A stretch of DNA of 64,000 nt, taken from Symsagittifera roscoffensis. Lineage: Eukaryota > Xenacoelomorpha > Acoela > Convolutidae. Below the pieces are notes generated by a model that was given only the letters and a program-made list of their open reading frames with translations, made no database searches and was not told the origin of the DNA. This document shows, piece by piece, positions 12,684-25,552 of this stretch (its first letter is position 1; each line of letters begins with the position of its first letter). The position numbers and the translations under genes were made by a program. The stretch spans positions 2,172,001 through 2,236,000 of the forward strand of contig NC_087067.1 of the NCBI RefSeq assembly GCF_963678635.1, given 5' to 3'.

Positions 12684-12892
12684 GCTGCTGAGGAGGAAGC
12701 AGTAAAAACTGAAGAAGATCCGCCAAAGGTCAATGGACACAGTGGCGCAGAAGAAGAAGAAGAAGCCGCAAAGAAAGAGGAAGAGACAAGTGCCGAAGAG
12801 AAAGAGGTTGAGTTCAGTTGGACAGGCGAAGCTGAGAAAGTGAGTGTGAGAGGAGACTTCAACAATTGGGAGGAACTCCAGCTCAACAAGAG
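12684..12892 (+). CDS. CBM48 gene, exon 8: acidic linker and start of glycogen-binding module
   Basis: The acceptor is GTGTGATTTTAG at 12683 and the donor AAGAG|GTTTGA at 12892, leaving phase 2. An Ala/Glu/Lys linker leads into VEFSWTGEAEKVSVRGDF and then NNWEELQLNK. The pattern F-W-G-A-V-V-G-FNNW is the first half of the AMPK-beta-type carbohydrate-binding module (CBM48, E-set fold). In that family the FNNW tryptophan contributes to the sugar surface. The module continues in exon 9. Confidence 0.8.
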
Positions 12893-13370
12893 GTTTGATA
12901 TAACTCACTTCATCAATCACAAATGATTTCGAATTATAGAAAGTCGAATATACAAACAATGTAGAACAGTGAATTTTTTTAAAGCTTTGTCTGAGCCCTA
13001 CAATGGTCCGATTTGTAGCACAATAGGTAACAAAAAAGTAGCAAAATATGTTGTCAATTTCATGACTTTTTTGAGCATTTTTCCGAAGGTTTGCGGTTAA
13101 GGAATTTTTTTCTCGGTGGGTGCCCGCACCTCAAAAAGAGTTACATTGGCGCTAACGGCGAATTTACAAATGGATGCTTTAAATTAGTATCGAAGGGAAG
13201 CCTTTGGGAAAATTTTGACTATCAAAAATCTGGCAACCAAGCAAACTTCTAGAAAAATGGCAGATTCATCTCAACAGTGCTTTTGAAATTAACGAATAAT
13301 GACCCGTAATTTTTTGATGTAATTGTATTATATGTAGTTATGTATTTTTGATGTAATTGTATGTCTCTAG

Positions 13371-13467
13371 TGAAGACGGAGTGTTCAAGGGTTCATTGAA
13401 ATTGACTGCTGGAGACTACATGTACAAGTATTTTGTCGACGGAGAGTGGCAAATCAATGACTCACAG
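13371..13467 (+). CDS. CBM48 gene, exon 9: second half of glycogen-binding module
   Basis: The acceptor is ATGTCTCTAG at 13370 and the donor CACAG|GTATCG at 13467. Phase 2 in, phase 0 out. It encodes GVFKGSLKLTAGDYMYKYFV and then DGEWQINDSQ. The F-L-L-G-Y-YKYFVDG-W order is the hallmark of the AMPK-beta CBM48 second sheet, where the VDG-W segment carries a sugar-contacting tryptophan. Known members bind glycogen or related alpha-glucans, so a glycogen-targeting role is a reasonable inference; no kinase-binding C-terminal domain follows. Confidence 0.85.
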
Positions 13468-14003
13468 GTATCGTTTATATAAACTAATTTCAGGAATTAT
13501 ATGAGGTCGCAATGATTTTTTTCCAGGAATAGTTTTAAATTTTGTTCTGGCTCTCAAATTTACTTTTTCACTTTTTAACTTACCTATTGATTCAGTTTTC
13601 TCAAAGAGGAATTTTTTTATCAACAAAGTGCCAATCATAAATGGTTCTAGAAATTCAAAGAGCTTTAAGGCCATCTATGAGTTATCACTAAATGTGCATC
13701 AGCAGGTAGTTGAACTAGTTGAAAAGCCTTTGAGATGTTTTTTTTTTCGGAGAACTATCTTATTGGAACCGATTTGACCCACCGATGAAGAATTATGGGA
13801 CTAAAATTGAATGTGTATTTGTCTTGTATAGGTTTTAAAGGTTGCCATGTAAAAAAAATAATGAGCATCAGACGCAGAGTAGTTTGCGAACGTTTGGAAT
13901 TCTCTTTTTCCAGAGTTTAGGAAGAAGACCGGGCGGCTGTGTAAATAGCACAGAATGTTCCGACCTGACTTGATGCTTGAAATAATGATGAGTTTTGTTT
14001 TAG

Positions 14004-14069
14004 AAATGCGTAGACAAAGAGGGCGACAAGCACAATGCAATCAGCGTCGTCCCAGAACTCAGTTCCTAA
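14004..14069 (+). CDS. CBM48 gene, terminal coding exon
   Basis: The acceptor is GTTTTGTTTTAG at 14003. The exon reads KCVDKEGDKHNAISVVPELS and one further Ser, then TAA at 14067-14069. This matches the usual end of CBM48 (D-x-x-G-x-x-N-x-I-x-V). The protein therefore stops straight after the module and lacks the AMPK-beta C-terminal interaction domain, so it is not an AMPK beta subunit. AATAAA at 14143-14148 fits a nearby cleavage site. Confidence 0.8.
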   Translation, partial: KCVDKEGDKHNAISVVPELSS

Positions 14070-14142
14070 AACGGCTCTTCCCAAATCGACAACAATTAAA
14101 CAGAAAATATCAATGCTGGAACTTTGCAGAAATCAAACTTTC

Positions 14143-14148
14143 AATAAA
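14143..14148 (+). terminator. probable polyadenylation signal of the CBM48 gene
   Basis: AATAAA lies 74 bases after the stop codon. A canonical hexamer at this distance is a plausible 3'-end signal, though such hexamers are common in AT-rich DNA. Confidence 0.4.
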
Positions 14149-17100
14149 CAATTCTATTGGCGCCGAAAACGAAAACAGTCTTGCATTGCTTATTATGGTA
14201 GGAATGAACTTGAAGTTTGCAACTCTGGACCCTGATGTAAATCAGATGGATGTATGCACAATGGGCATAATTGGGCTCAATTTAAAAGTGAAACTGTTAA
14301 TCTTTTTATATCTACTTTTGATATTTTATACTACACTTTGCTCATTATTAAACCAACAAAGAATGATTTGTCTGAATTTCTATTGTGTTGATTTGTTTTG
14401 AATTGCCTTAATGACCCTCCTTATCACACAAACCTGTGTTGTTTTCTTTTCTGACTAACCAACCTTACCTAAATATTGAATCAAATTTAATTACAGCAAA
14501 GCTGGGTGAGTAGTTCGCTTAGGTGCAGTAGATAAATTATTAAGTTTAAACAAATCCAAGCTGTCAAGTTTACCTTTAAAAATTTTTAACTGAAAATTTT
14601 TTGATATCGGATTTTAAACCTGTAATTTTCTCAAATAGATTCTCATTTGAAATAAAATAAAATCGCAATAGACGCTTCAACATTTTTTACGAAACATTTT
14701 CATCGCAGTTAGCGTTTTTTGTACATTCGAAAACTCGAAGTGAAGGTCGCTCGCCCCTTAAAAGTTAACTTCAGCAGCTGTTTGAAATTAGGAATTGTGA
14801 TGTATTATGTAATCGTATTGTTTCATTCTTATTGCCATGGTGTTGTTGTTATTAATCATCACTAGTAGTTCTATTCAGGGTTAAATTAATTAATTCGATA
14901 TCTCGCTTGCAACGCGGTTCAACCAATAACTTATTTTTAATGTTTTAGTAAATTAAATATCTCTTGAAGATTCTGTGAACTTGTTCTGCATGTGAGATTT
15001 CAGTCTTTCAAATAATCTATGAAATTGGAATAGAACAAGTTCAATATTAAATATCTATCTTTTTGCTTTTAATAATACAACTCTTTTTTGATAGTTTTCT
15101 GAGGCAGAAAAGATAGCAAGTTGATAAATACTCAGATATTTGTTTGTCTGGAGAGCTTATTATTATCGAAAAGGTTAATTTTAAGATATTCAAATAAAGA
15201 AGGATGCTGTGTAAGTAGCGCCAATCGTTCCTCTCTCAGAAATATGAAAAGGTAAAACTATTTAAAAAGACAAATAGCTCCTAAATTTCACCTAAATTCA
15301 CCAAATTTTTTTACGTAAAAAATTCCTCGCTTACTTCCTGAGTGTAAGTTGAAAAATGCAAGAAAGGTAGACGAATTCTCTCGAAACAGGAAAAATTTTT
15401 GAAGCTATTTATGATTGCGAATCGCCATCAAAAGGGCGTTAAAATGACACCGCACTTGAAAACTCATTGTTACTTGAGGTACCAAAAATCGAGGAAAAAT
15501 CTGCTCCACACTAATATTTAGTCCATTGTTTTCATTTCAAGTATGTAGCAAATGAACAAATTTTGCAAACTACAAAGCATTGATGACAGAAAGTTCCATG
15601 GCATTGAAAACAAAGAAAAATTCTATTTTGAGGGAAAGTTCAGGCCATTTTTAAACTAAACATTTTTGAAAATTTTTCGAGAATATGACTGGAAAGGCCA
15701 CAAGTTGACTATCCTTAGACAGGCCTGTTAAGGGCTTCTGATATCTCCTCTTTATTTCTAGGAAATATAGTGAAAGGTTCTGTGGACTATAAACAAGAGT
15801 ACATTCCTTTAAGTTGTGATTTGAAAAACTTCAAAAAATTCTATATGCTTATCCAGTGTTGAGAACAACCGTTTAAAAACTAAGAATTGCGAATGAGTAG
15901 GTCTCACAATGAAAATTTAATAGAAAACTTAATGGGCGCTTTCATAAGAAAAAAAAACACAGTATTTGTTGAAAGTTTTTGAACTTTTTTTCTAAATGTG
16001 GTCGGAACATTCTATGCTATTAGCACAGCAACCGACTGTCTTTGTATTCGATTTTACTGTCATGCAGTATTGGTTGTTTGCAAAAAAGATTTTTTGTTTG
16101 TAAGATTGGAGCGTATTGATCAAGTCATGTGATTGCGCATAACAGTTAAATACCAGTGCAGCCATTTCGATTTGTTTATGCGCTTCAAAACTAAGAAAAA
16201 ATGATAAGCTACAAAAACTTTAAAGAAGTGAAACTAAATAAATGCTTGCTGTTTTGTTCAAAAATTTGATCAAATGATAGAATAAATGTAGTTGTGTTTT
16301 TTATTGTTCCAACTAGCAAAAAAAGGACAATATTTTTGAGCTTGTGGTTATTCTTAAACAATTTGACAGTCTACGAATTATAATTTAGCAACATTTTCAT
16401 TTGGAAAAAAATTTTAGGTCTAAAAATTGTTAATAAAAATAGGTTTGCTATAATGAGATTATTATCAATAATAAAGCTACTTAATCAGCCATAAACGGCA
16501 CTCGCTTTGATATGAGCAGTTTTGTTTTTTTCCTAAATAAGCTTTTGAACTAGCTTTTTTGGAAATTCTCAGTCTGAAAGATATTAATGCGCTGAGTTGA
16601 GAACTCAAATAAAATTTCATCCATAATGACTTTCTTTAAAGTATTGGTAGTTTGAAAATAAATGCGCTAGTTTTATTATATTTATTAGCACGCACTGTAA
16701 AAAAATATCCGACTCAAAATGTTTTTAACACTGATTTAGGAAAAAAATATATTGCTCCAAGGACCGCCTCAAGATGTGTTAATTTCTGCAAAAATTTCAG
16801 CAAGATTTGATTTTTTTAAAAATTCTTACACTTTTGAAAACAGGTGTCATGTAATCGAGATCAGACGTTTTTCCCGAAAACAATTTTTCTTACAATCTTT
16901 CATCTTCCTTTATCACTGAATCTTAACATTTTTCTCATTTGCCGTTGCCTTTGCACCCTAAGGTCCGGGGTTCGAATACCGGTCAGACCTTGTATTATTT
17001 TTTGAGCATGCAATCATTTGAAAAAACAAATTACTGTAGAAATTGATTCGTCAACTTTTTAATTATTTGTTCATGTTTTGTCGGATTAGTTGCCACTTGC

Positions 17101-20100
17101 GCTGTAACTAAGCAAAGTTTTCTTGCGCTGTAACTAACTATTATAGTAGGTGGAAGTGTTTTTCATCATAGTTTTAGGGGGGACTTGAATTTTTTTTGAA
17201 AATTCTTGTGAAATCAAGTTTTTTTTGCTCAACTGGTGTCTGTTCAAAGATTATCGGCTTTGTTTCTACTTTGTAAGTTTTGATTTTTATTAATTTATAG
17301 TTCAAATGTTTCACTAGGCGTTATCGCCTAGATTTATTGTTTGATGGAAAAAAAATATGAAAATTTGGGGGATTGTGTTTTTATTTCAGTTTTTTTTTGA
17401 GAAACTGTGGAATTTTTTTCACATTTTTATCAAAATTTTAGTTTTCCCATGTGTGCTTGCATAATCCGCTAGCTCTTTTAACTGGACCAATAAAGTCAGT
17501 GTGTGGAATACTTCACACATGTTTTTGATTTTTTTTTTCGTTTTCTGAAAAACGAACGTCCCGAAACTGAGATTTTTGTTTCATTTAATAGAACGGACTT
17601 TAAAAAACTTTCTTGCATAAGCGGCTACGCTTAATTGTGTTCGGCCGATAAGGTTTTTTGATCGTTTGTTTGAAACTTTTGACATTTCTCGAAAATAACC
17701 TCACAAATCAGCTATTGTGGATTCAATGGCGAAATGGACACTTGGAGGTTCCGCTGCATTAGTGGCAACACATAAAGTTTCTACACAAACAATTATTGCG
17801 CTCGGAACAGTCAAGTTTTTGAATTTTTGACCGTTTTTTTCTTCCACACTTCCATATCAGAGATTTCGGGCTCAATTCAAAAAACGGGTTGTCGTAAATT
17901 CCTTTGCAGAGGCGACTAGGTCCAAATTTTTTTCATTAAAAAAATGGCTCTTCGAAAGTCATAACTTTTTTTAACCGTTTTTCAGAATTTTTTTTCAAAT
18001 CTGAAATGAAGCCAATTATGACATGATCGGTTTAATCGAAACACGGGTGGTAGAAAGCGTAACCCCATATATGGTCTTGAAGTTTTAAAGTTTGGACCGC
18101 TTTTTGGAAACTTTTTGACTTTACTCGAAAACTATCGTGCCAATTCTCAGGTTACGTGTTCAATTGAGATTTGGCAGCAATCTCTACTTCAGTGGCCACT
18201 ACCTGCTTTTTGCAAAAAAAGTGTTATGGATTTCTGATAGTCATATTTTCGTTATTTAAAAACTTTTGAACTATTTAGCAGCTACCTCAAATCTGAGACG
18301 TTCAATCGAAGACCCGGTTGCGAAACTTTTTTTATCAAGAAGAGATTACTCCATAATTTTTTCAAGAGGGCTGTTATGCTCCTAAGATTTTCTTTAGCAG
18401 AGGTTTTAGGCAACGTCCAATTTGAAAATCACACATTTCGTGCCGCATCAGTATAACAAATTCAATAATATCAAACACGTAGTTCCAGTTTTTGTTTGGC
18501 TTCTAGTTGTTTTTCATCAAGAATAAGGAAAATTTTAGTTCATCTAGTTTTGTTTCTACATTTTTCATTTTTTTCGACTTATATTTCCTGCTTTATCGCA
18601 AGTAGTGCGAATCTTCGCTTTGCCTCGGTGTATCATTTTTCAAGAAAAAGCTACTTCAGATACTTTTATGGGCAACCAGATGCTTAAGGTTTTGTCCGCA
18701 TACAAACAATCTTGTTATGTCGTTTCTATTATCAAGGAGCAAGTCGGGGATCCCCGTTTTGACCAATTTATAAATTATCCCTTTTCTCCCTTAAATAAGT
18801 TTTAACCCCAATTTAGTTATAAACTGTGCTTTTCAAAATTTTCAGCAATTTACAGTTCAAATTTTTTGTACCGGTAACCAACGGGAATCTCAGTAGACGT
18901 TTGTTTAGCATAAATTGGATCATTTCGAAGTAAATCGACAAGAGAAAAAATGCTTGCTTAAATGGAAAATTTTGATAAGATATCAATGGAATAGTGATAA
19001 GACTAGCTTTGCTTACTCGATCAAATTTTCGGTTACTTTTTGCCACCATTGCAAATGCGCTGTTTTTTGCCCTTATTTTAAGCCATGCAAGCACTATGAC
19101 TTTAGGTAAGAATTTTACAATAATTGCTGAATAATATCGCTCTCAATGACGAATTTTTCTTTTTACAGACAACACTGTCTTGCTTGTTTTAAGAAAATAG
19201 AAAGTTGCCGACAACTAAATCGAAAAAAATTGAGTCTTAATTTTTGGCGTTGTACGAGTAAAACAATTTACATGACAAACTCGAATTAAAGAACATATGT
19301 TTTTTTTGTTAAAATTGGTCCGACAGATTATTCGTTGCTTAAAGTTTAACCAAATCTGTCAAAGTATTAGCCCATTGTTCATTTTGAACCGTAGGGTCAA
19401 AATCGCTGCACAATGTGCTCGAGACGATATTCATCTAGGTCAAATGTCAACATTCACCAAATGAAAAGAAGTAAAATTTTACTAATTTTAAGATGTGATT
19501 CATTGATTTGTTTCAGTTGCTGAATCATATGATGATGAGTGCTGTCAACTTCAATAATAACTACCCGAGTCGAGATTTTTCACCTAATTTGAAGCAAAAT
19601 TTGAGCGGTTTGAGCTGTGTTTTTTAAACAATTACGCTCAAAATCTTGCTTCAAAATGGGCGGTTTGAGCGGTTTTTGAACGGTTTATCTAGAAACGTGA
19701 TAAACGTCTTTTGCAGGTCCGATTAAAATGACTGAAATTTCGGCATGTTTTAGGCATTCCTAGCTGGGTCATAGTTGTCTGACGACTGGCATGGCTTAAC
19801 GTATAAAAGCTGTAAGCCTTGTACAACGTATGTCAGCGATATTGTTTTCCAGTGGCCATGTCTGCAAGTTAAGTTACTCTCAAGCACGGGTTAGTTTCTG
19901 TACTTTTCGGTTTGGTGTTATGTAGAGAAGTTTGATTTAATAGTGTCTTGAAAAAGCTGTAGACTTTGTTCGCATGGTCGCAGTTCAAGCAACTTGGGTC
20001 AGCATGTTATTTTGCGGCATTTGATTTTGAGCTTTTTGTCCATTATTTAAATGATACTTTCTGATTTGGTATAAAAAATAACCGTAGCAGTTCACAATTA

Positions 20101-20528
20101 GTTTTTTCAAGAAGAAAATAAGACTTAACTAATAATTAACCAGAGGTTTAAAACATGCAGAAATGTGAGGCACGTGCTGTGGCATACAAAATTGGTATAT
20201 GGTCAGATTTGGAGTTAAAACATGACTCTTTTTCACAAAGTGGTTTATTGTGTTTTCAAAATTGTTGTACTTTGTTTTCAAAAAAGCTGAGAATAAAATC
20301 AAAATAATTTTTCTTTATTCTCTCTAAATGTTGCTGCAGCTTATAGATACAATTTTAATAGTTAAAACCAAGTTAGTCTTGGTCCAAACTGCATATTTAA
20401 GCGGTATCCGAACCAAGTCTGAAATTACAAATCTTTGTTATTATTTCAGCGACAATAAAAATTATCATGAGTGTTCCCGGGTTGACGTCTATAGAAAAAA
20501 ATGCTTATCATACAATTTTCATGTTAAA
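14149..20528. other. intergenic, repeat-rich, no supported gene
   Basis: The longest open frames here are about 60-90 codons, AT-rich and without protein-like pattern. Visible items are a tRNA T-arm-like piece near 16961-16988 (box B-like GGTTCGAATACC without a clear box A) and a hairpin at 19590-19656. Diverged copies of intronic repeats are scattered between 17.5 and 18.4 kb. I see nothing else I can name. Confidence 0.45.
19590..19656. repeat. inverted repeat (hairpin)
   Basis: GAAGCAAAATTTGAGCG is mirrored by CGCTCAAAATCTTGCTTC about 30 bases later, giving arms of 17-18 bases with one bulge or mismatch. A GCGGTTTGAGC-like motif repeats on both sides. It is possibly the core of a small foldback element. 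Confidence 0.5.
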
Positions 20529-23500
20529 TTTGAAAACTGTTTTAAAGATTATTAATGAACATCTTTGGTCTACCAACCTCTTTTCAAGCTTTATGGTCAT
20601 TGAAAGAAATGTAGTAGAGCATTGGTTTGTAGTTCTTGACGTAACAAAACTTGAAAAATTCTGAATGTTCTACTTCACGTATGCTTTTTTCTTTTCAAAA
20701 TTCTGAATTCTTTTGTGCAGTTGATGGCCAAGAGCCCTCTTCATGTTCACAAAGTCCACACTTTGAACTTTAAGAAATAAGCCACTTCCTCTTTTTATCT
20801 GTTGGATCCCACTTGTCGATATCAAGTATTCTTCCCGCAATCGAACAGAATGCAGGAAGAATTGCAAAGTCAAGAACTACATTTTGTAAAGTCAATGTTA
20901 GCAAAGTCAATTACTACAAGCCAATGCTCTACTAGATTGGCTATGGGGAGTTGATAAGAGGAAACTGCTGTCTGGCAGATGGTACTATTGGAATTGAAGA
21001 GATCTTTGATTGGATCCCAACTGACATGGAACCCCAACTATCTGTACATACTCGTGTTTCGGAGGAGTGTGGGCTGATTACTGCCTTCATTAAGAATCTC
21101 TAAAACTGTTTTAAAGATTATTAATGAACATTATTGGTCTACTAACCTCTTTTGAAGCTTTATGGTCATTGAAAAAATTGTAGTACAGCATTGGTTTGTA
21201 GTTCTTGACGTACAAAACTTGAAAAAATCTGAATGTTCTACTTCACATCTGCTTTTTTCATTTTAAAATTTCGAAATCTTTTGTGCAGCTGATGGCCAAG
21301 AGCCCTCTCCATGTTCACAAAGTCCACACTTTGACCTTAAAGAAATAAACCACTTCCTCTCTTTAACTGTTGGATCCCACTTGTGGATATCAAGTATTCT
21401 TCCAGCAATCGAACAGAATGCGGGAAGAATTACAAAGTCAAGAACTACATTTTGTGAAGTCAAATTTTGCAAAGTCAATTACTACAAGCCAATGCTCTAC
21501 TAGATTGGCTATGGGGAGTTGCCAAGAAGAAAATTGTGTCTGGCAGATGGTACTATTGGAATTGAAGAGATCTTTGATTGCATCCCAACTGACATGGAAC
21601 CCCAACTATCTGTACATACTCGTGTTTCGGAGGAGTGTGGGCTGATTACTGCGTTCATTAATAATCTCTAAAACTGTTTTAAAGATTATAAATGATTATT
21701 TTTGGTCTATTTACCTCTTTTGAAGCTTTATGGTCATTGAAAAAATGGTAGTACAGCATTGGTTTGTAGTTCTTGACGTACAAAACTTGAAAAAATCTGA
21801 ATGTTCTATTTCACATCTGCTTTTTTCATTTTGAAATTTTGAATTCTTTTGTGGAGTTGATGGCCAAGAGCCCTCTTCATGTTCACAAAGTCCACAATTT
21901 GACCTTAAAGAAATAAACCACTTCCTTTCTTTATCTGTTGGATCTCACTTGTCGATATCAAGTATTCTTCCGCAATCGAACAGAATGCGGGAAGAATTGC
22001 AAAGTCAAGAACTACATCTTATAAAATCAATGTTTGCAAAGTCAATTACTACAAGTCAATGCTCTACTAGATTGGCTATGGGGAGTTGCCAAGAGGAAAG
22101 TGCTGTCTGGCAGATGGTACTATTGGAATTGAAGAGATCTTTGATTGGATCCCAACTGAAAGGGAACCACAACTATCTGTACAGACTCGTGTTTCGGAGG
22201 AGTGTGGGCTGATTACTGCGTTCATTAATAATTTTTAAAATTGCTTTAAGGATTATTAATGAATATCTTTGGTCTACTTACCTTTTTGATGCTTTATGGT
22301 CATTGAAAAAATTGTAGTATAGCATTGGTTTGTAATTCTTGACGTACAAAACTTGAAAAAATCTGAATGTTCTACTTCAAATCTGCTTTTTTTTAAATAT
22401 TTTTGAACTTTTTCGTGCAGCTGATGGCCAGGAGCCCTCTTCATGTTCACAAAGTCCACACTTTGACCTTTAGGAAATAAACCACTTCCTCTTTTTATCT
22501 GTTGGATCCCACTTGTGGATGTCAAGTATTCTTCCCGCAATCGAACAGAATGCGGGAAGAATTGCAAAGTCAAGAACTAAATTTTGTGAAGTCAAATTTT
22601 GCAAAGTCAATTACTACAAGCCAATGCTCTACTAGATTGGCTATGGGGAGTTGCCAAGAGGAAACTGCTGTCTGGCAGATGGTACTATTGGAATTGAAGA
22701 GATCTTTGATTGGATCCCAACTGACATGGAACCCCAACTATCTGTACATACTCGTGTTTCGGAGGAGTGTGGGCTGATTACTGCCTTCATTAAGAATCTC
22801 TAAAACTGTTTTAAAGATTATTAATGAACATTATTGGTCTACCAACCTCTTTTGAAGCTTTATGGTCATTGAAAAAATGGTAGTACAGCATTAGTTTGTA
22901 GTTCTTGACGTACAAAACTTGAAAAAATCTGAATGTTCTACTTCTCATCTGCTTTTTTCATTTTAAAATTTCGAAATCTTTTGTGCAGCTGATGGCCAAG
23001 AGCCCTCTCCATGTTCACAAAGTCCACACTTTGACCTTAAAGAAATAAACCACTTCCTCTCTTTAACTGTTGGATCCCACTTGTGGATATCAAGTATTCT
23101 TCCAGCAATCGAACAGAATGCGGGAAGAATTACAAAGTCAAGAACTACATTTTGTAAAGTCAATGTTCGCAAAGTCAATTACTACAAGCCAATGCTCTAC
23201 TAGATTGGCTATGGGGAGTTGCCAAGAAGAAAATTGTGTCTGGCAGATGGTACTATTGGAATTGAAGAGATCTTTGATTGCATCCCAACTGACATGGAAC
23301 CCCAACTATCTGTACATACTCGTGTTTCGGAGGAGTGTGGGCTGATTACTGCGTTCATTAACAATCTCTAAAACTGTTTGAAAGATTATAAATGATTATG
23401 TTTGGTCTACTTACATCTTTTGAAGCTTTATGGTCATTGAAAAAATGGTAGTACAGCATTGGTTTGTAGTTCTTGACGTACAAAACTTGAAAAAATCTGA

Positions 23501-24452
23501 ATGTTCTACTTCACATCTGCTTTTTTCATTTTGAAATTTTGAATTCTTTTGTGGAGTTGATGGCCAAGAGCCCTCTCCATGTTCACAAAGTCCACAATTT
23601 GACCTTAAAAAAATAAACCACTTCCTTTCTTTATCTGTTGGATTTCACTTGTCGATATCAAGTATTCTTCCGCAATCGAACAGAATGCGGGAAGAATTGC
23701 AAACCAAGAACTACATCTTATAAAATCAATGTTTGCAAAGTCAATTACTACAAGTCAATGCTCTACTAGATTGGCTATGGGGAGTTGCCAAGAGGAAAGT
23801 GCTGTCTGGCAGATGGTACTATTGGAATTGAAGAGATCTTTGATTGGATCTCAACTGAAAGGGAACCACAACTATCTGTACAGACTCGTGTTTCGGAGGA
23901 GTGTGGGCTGATTACTGCAATCATTAATAATTTTTAAAATTGCTTTAAGGATTATTAATGAATATCTTTGGTCTACTTACCTCTTTTGATGCTTTATGGT
24001 CATTGAAAAAATTGTAGTATAGCATTGGTTTGTAGTTCTTGACGTACAAAACTTGAAAAAATCTGAATGTTCTACTTCAAATCTGCTTTTTTCTTTTTAA
24101 ATTTTTGAACTTTTTTGTGCAGTTGATGGCCAGGAGCCCTCTTCATGTTCACAAAGTCCACACTTTGACCTTTAGGAAATAAACCACTTCCTCTTTTTAT
24201 CTGTTGGATCCCACTTGTGGATGTCAAGTATTCTTCCCGCAATCGAACAGAATGCGGGAAGAATTGCAAAGTCAAGAACTACATTTTGTGAAGTCAAATT
24301 TTGCAAAGTCAATTACTACAAGCCAATGCTCTACTAGATTGGCCATGGGGAGTTGCCAAGAGGAAACTGGTGTCTGGCAGATAATACTATTGGAGTTGAA
24401 GAGATCTTCGATTGGATCCCAACTGACATGGAACCCCAACTATCTGTACAGA
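20529..24452. repeat. tandem array of seven ~568-bp units with three-unit higher-order period
   Basis: The marker GAATGTTCTACTTC recurs at about 20663, 21231, 21801, 22366, 22933, 23502 and 24070, a spacing of 564-572 bp. Units fall into three types that repeat in order, so the stretch from 21.24 kb matches the stretch from 22.94 kb about 1700 bp later more closely than it matches its neighbours. Each unit carries an acceptor-like TTTTGTGCAG (or a variant) followed by a moderately GC-rich stretch with several open frames. One + frame has a stop at the same place (CTCTACTAG) in every unit, and other units have single-base indels. I read it as a tandemly amplified exon-like or pseudo-exon segment, not as a live gene. 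Confidence 0.8.
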
Positions 24453-25183
24453 CTCGAATTACCCTCGACAATTGAACCCACTATGCTGTCCTCCAATTGT
24501 GAAATCAAAAACAGCTTAACGTCAAAGCGACTACCTTATTACAACTATGGTGACGGAAAGCGATCTAAGTTTAGGAAATGAAAATCATTCTCAAATTCAA
24601 TTTTACCTCAACTTCACCTTTTCCTCTAGTATTTCGCAACAAACTTGTTTAGATTATTTTTGTAGACTAAACAACCTCTTAGAAGTTTTTTGCCATTACA
24701 TAGTTTTTGATCTGCATGACTACAAATGTGATTTACCTACTATTGCCTAGGCATAATCAAAACATTCAACTTTGGTATTATGTCAATTTAATTAAAGTCC
24801 CCTGTTTACTATTGCGGACATTACGATGCCGAACTGTGCATTCTGTGCATAGTAAGAAGAATCCCCAACAAGTCAAATCAGATTTGTCGCTGAATCAGCA
24901 ACATTGGTACTTTTTGTTGATCTTTTCTGCTGTTTTCGATTCCACAGTGAAATACCTAAAACTGTATTTGCGGAATCCAGAACAAGTTGTGGACTCCACA
25001 AACAAATAATAAGGCATTTGTATGGTTAAATTGAGCTGTTGCGGATTCCGCAACTGTAAGTGGAATCCTCAAATTGTAAATGGAATCCGCCAATTATAAA
25101 TGTTATCCGCATTTTGTTTGGGTATTCCCTTTACATATATGTTTACATGTAGTAACGTTTTAAATTATGTCTTTTAATTATAG

Positions 25184-25504
25184 GTGGTCACCAGCAAGTT
25201 CAATCTCAAATACTACGTTGATCAGCTACCAGTCGAAACACCTGTCAACCTCAATTCTTGTCAAATTGACTTCGATCTCAATTCCTGTAACCTAACTTCG
25301 ATTTCAATTCCTGTCAAACATACCAAACTTCGATCTCAATTCCGATACCACTTCGATCTCAATTCCTGTCAACCCAATTTTGATCTCAATTCCTGCCATC
25401 AACCTCAATTTGATCTCAATTCCTGTCAACCCAAATATGATCTCAGTTCTTGCCATCAATCTGAGTTCCTGCAAATTGAACATATTGAACAAACTATGAA
25501 GTAA
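25184..25504 (+). CDS. possible terminal exon with tandem DLNSC peptide repeats
   Basis: TTTTAATTATAG at 25183 resembles a splice acceptor. The frame then stays open for 106 codons to TAA at 25502, and AATAAA follows at 25547. The core is built from imperfect 24-33 base repeats that read as FDLNSCQPN, FDLNSCHQPQ, FDLNSCQPK and YDLSSCHQS, with regularly spaced cysteines. One segment (SISIPVKHTKLRSQFRYH) is the same DNA repeat read after a frame change, so the array has not been fully frame-preserved. No upstream exon or start is identifiable, and the 568-bp array just upstream may or may not belong. A coding reading is possible but weak; a plain minisatellite is the alternative. Confidence 0.35.
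   Translation: MVTSKFNLKYYVDQLPVETPVNLNSCQIDFDLNSCNLTSISIPVKHTKLRSQFRYHFDLNSCQPNFDLNSCHQPQFDLNSCQPKYDLSSCHQSEFLQIEHIEQTMK
25230..25470 (+). repeat. minisatellite around CGATCTCAATTCCTGTCAA
   Basis: Eight or so imperfect copies of a unit containing CTCAATTCCTGTCAA, spaced 24-36 bases. Divergence between units is low, suggesting recent expansion. Confidence 0.75.
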
Positions 25505-25552
25505 ACTCATCTAAATTTAACAGTTCATTTCAATCATTTCAATTGAAATAAA

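Noticed and set aside
13955-14401. 148-codon plus-strand frame across the end of the CBM48 gene
   Set aside because: It overlaps the terminal CBM48 exon in another frame; the phase-consistent exon explains the coding signal.
16961-16988. A tRNA gene
   Set aside because: Only a T-arm/box B-like piece is present; no box A, anticodon arm or acceptor pairing.
21370-24581. Repeated 91-codon ORFs in the 568-bp array as a protein family
   Set aside because: Frames start from TTG codons, are lost in some units by single-base indels, and an equally long antisense frame exists; repeat identity explains their recurrence.
25230-25470. CRISPR-like regular repeats
   Set aside because: Repeats are degenerate, without unique spacers, and the DNA is clearly eukaryotic with no cas genes.
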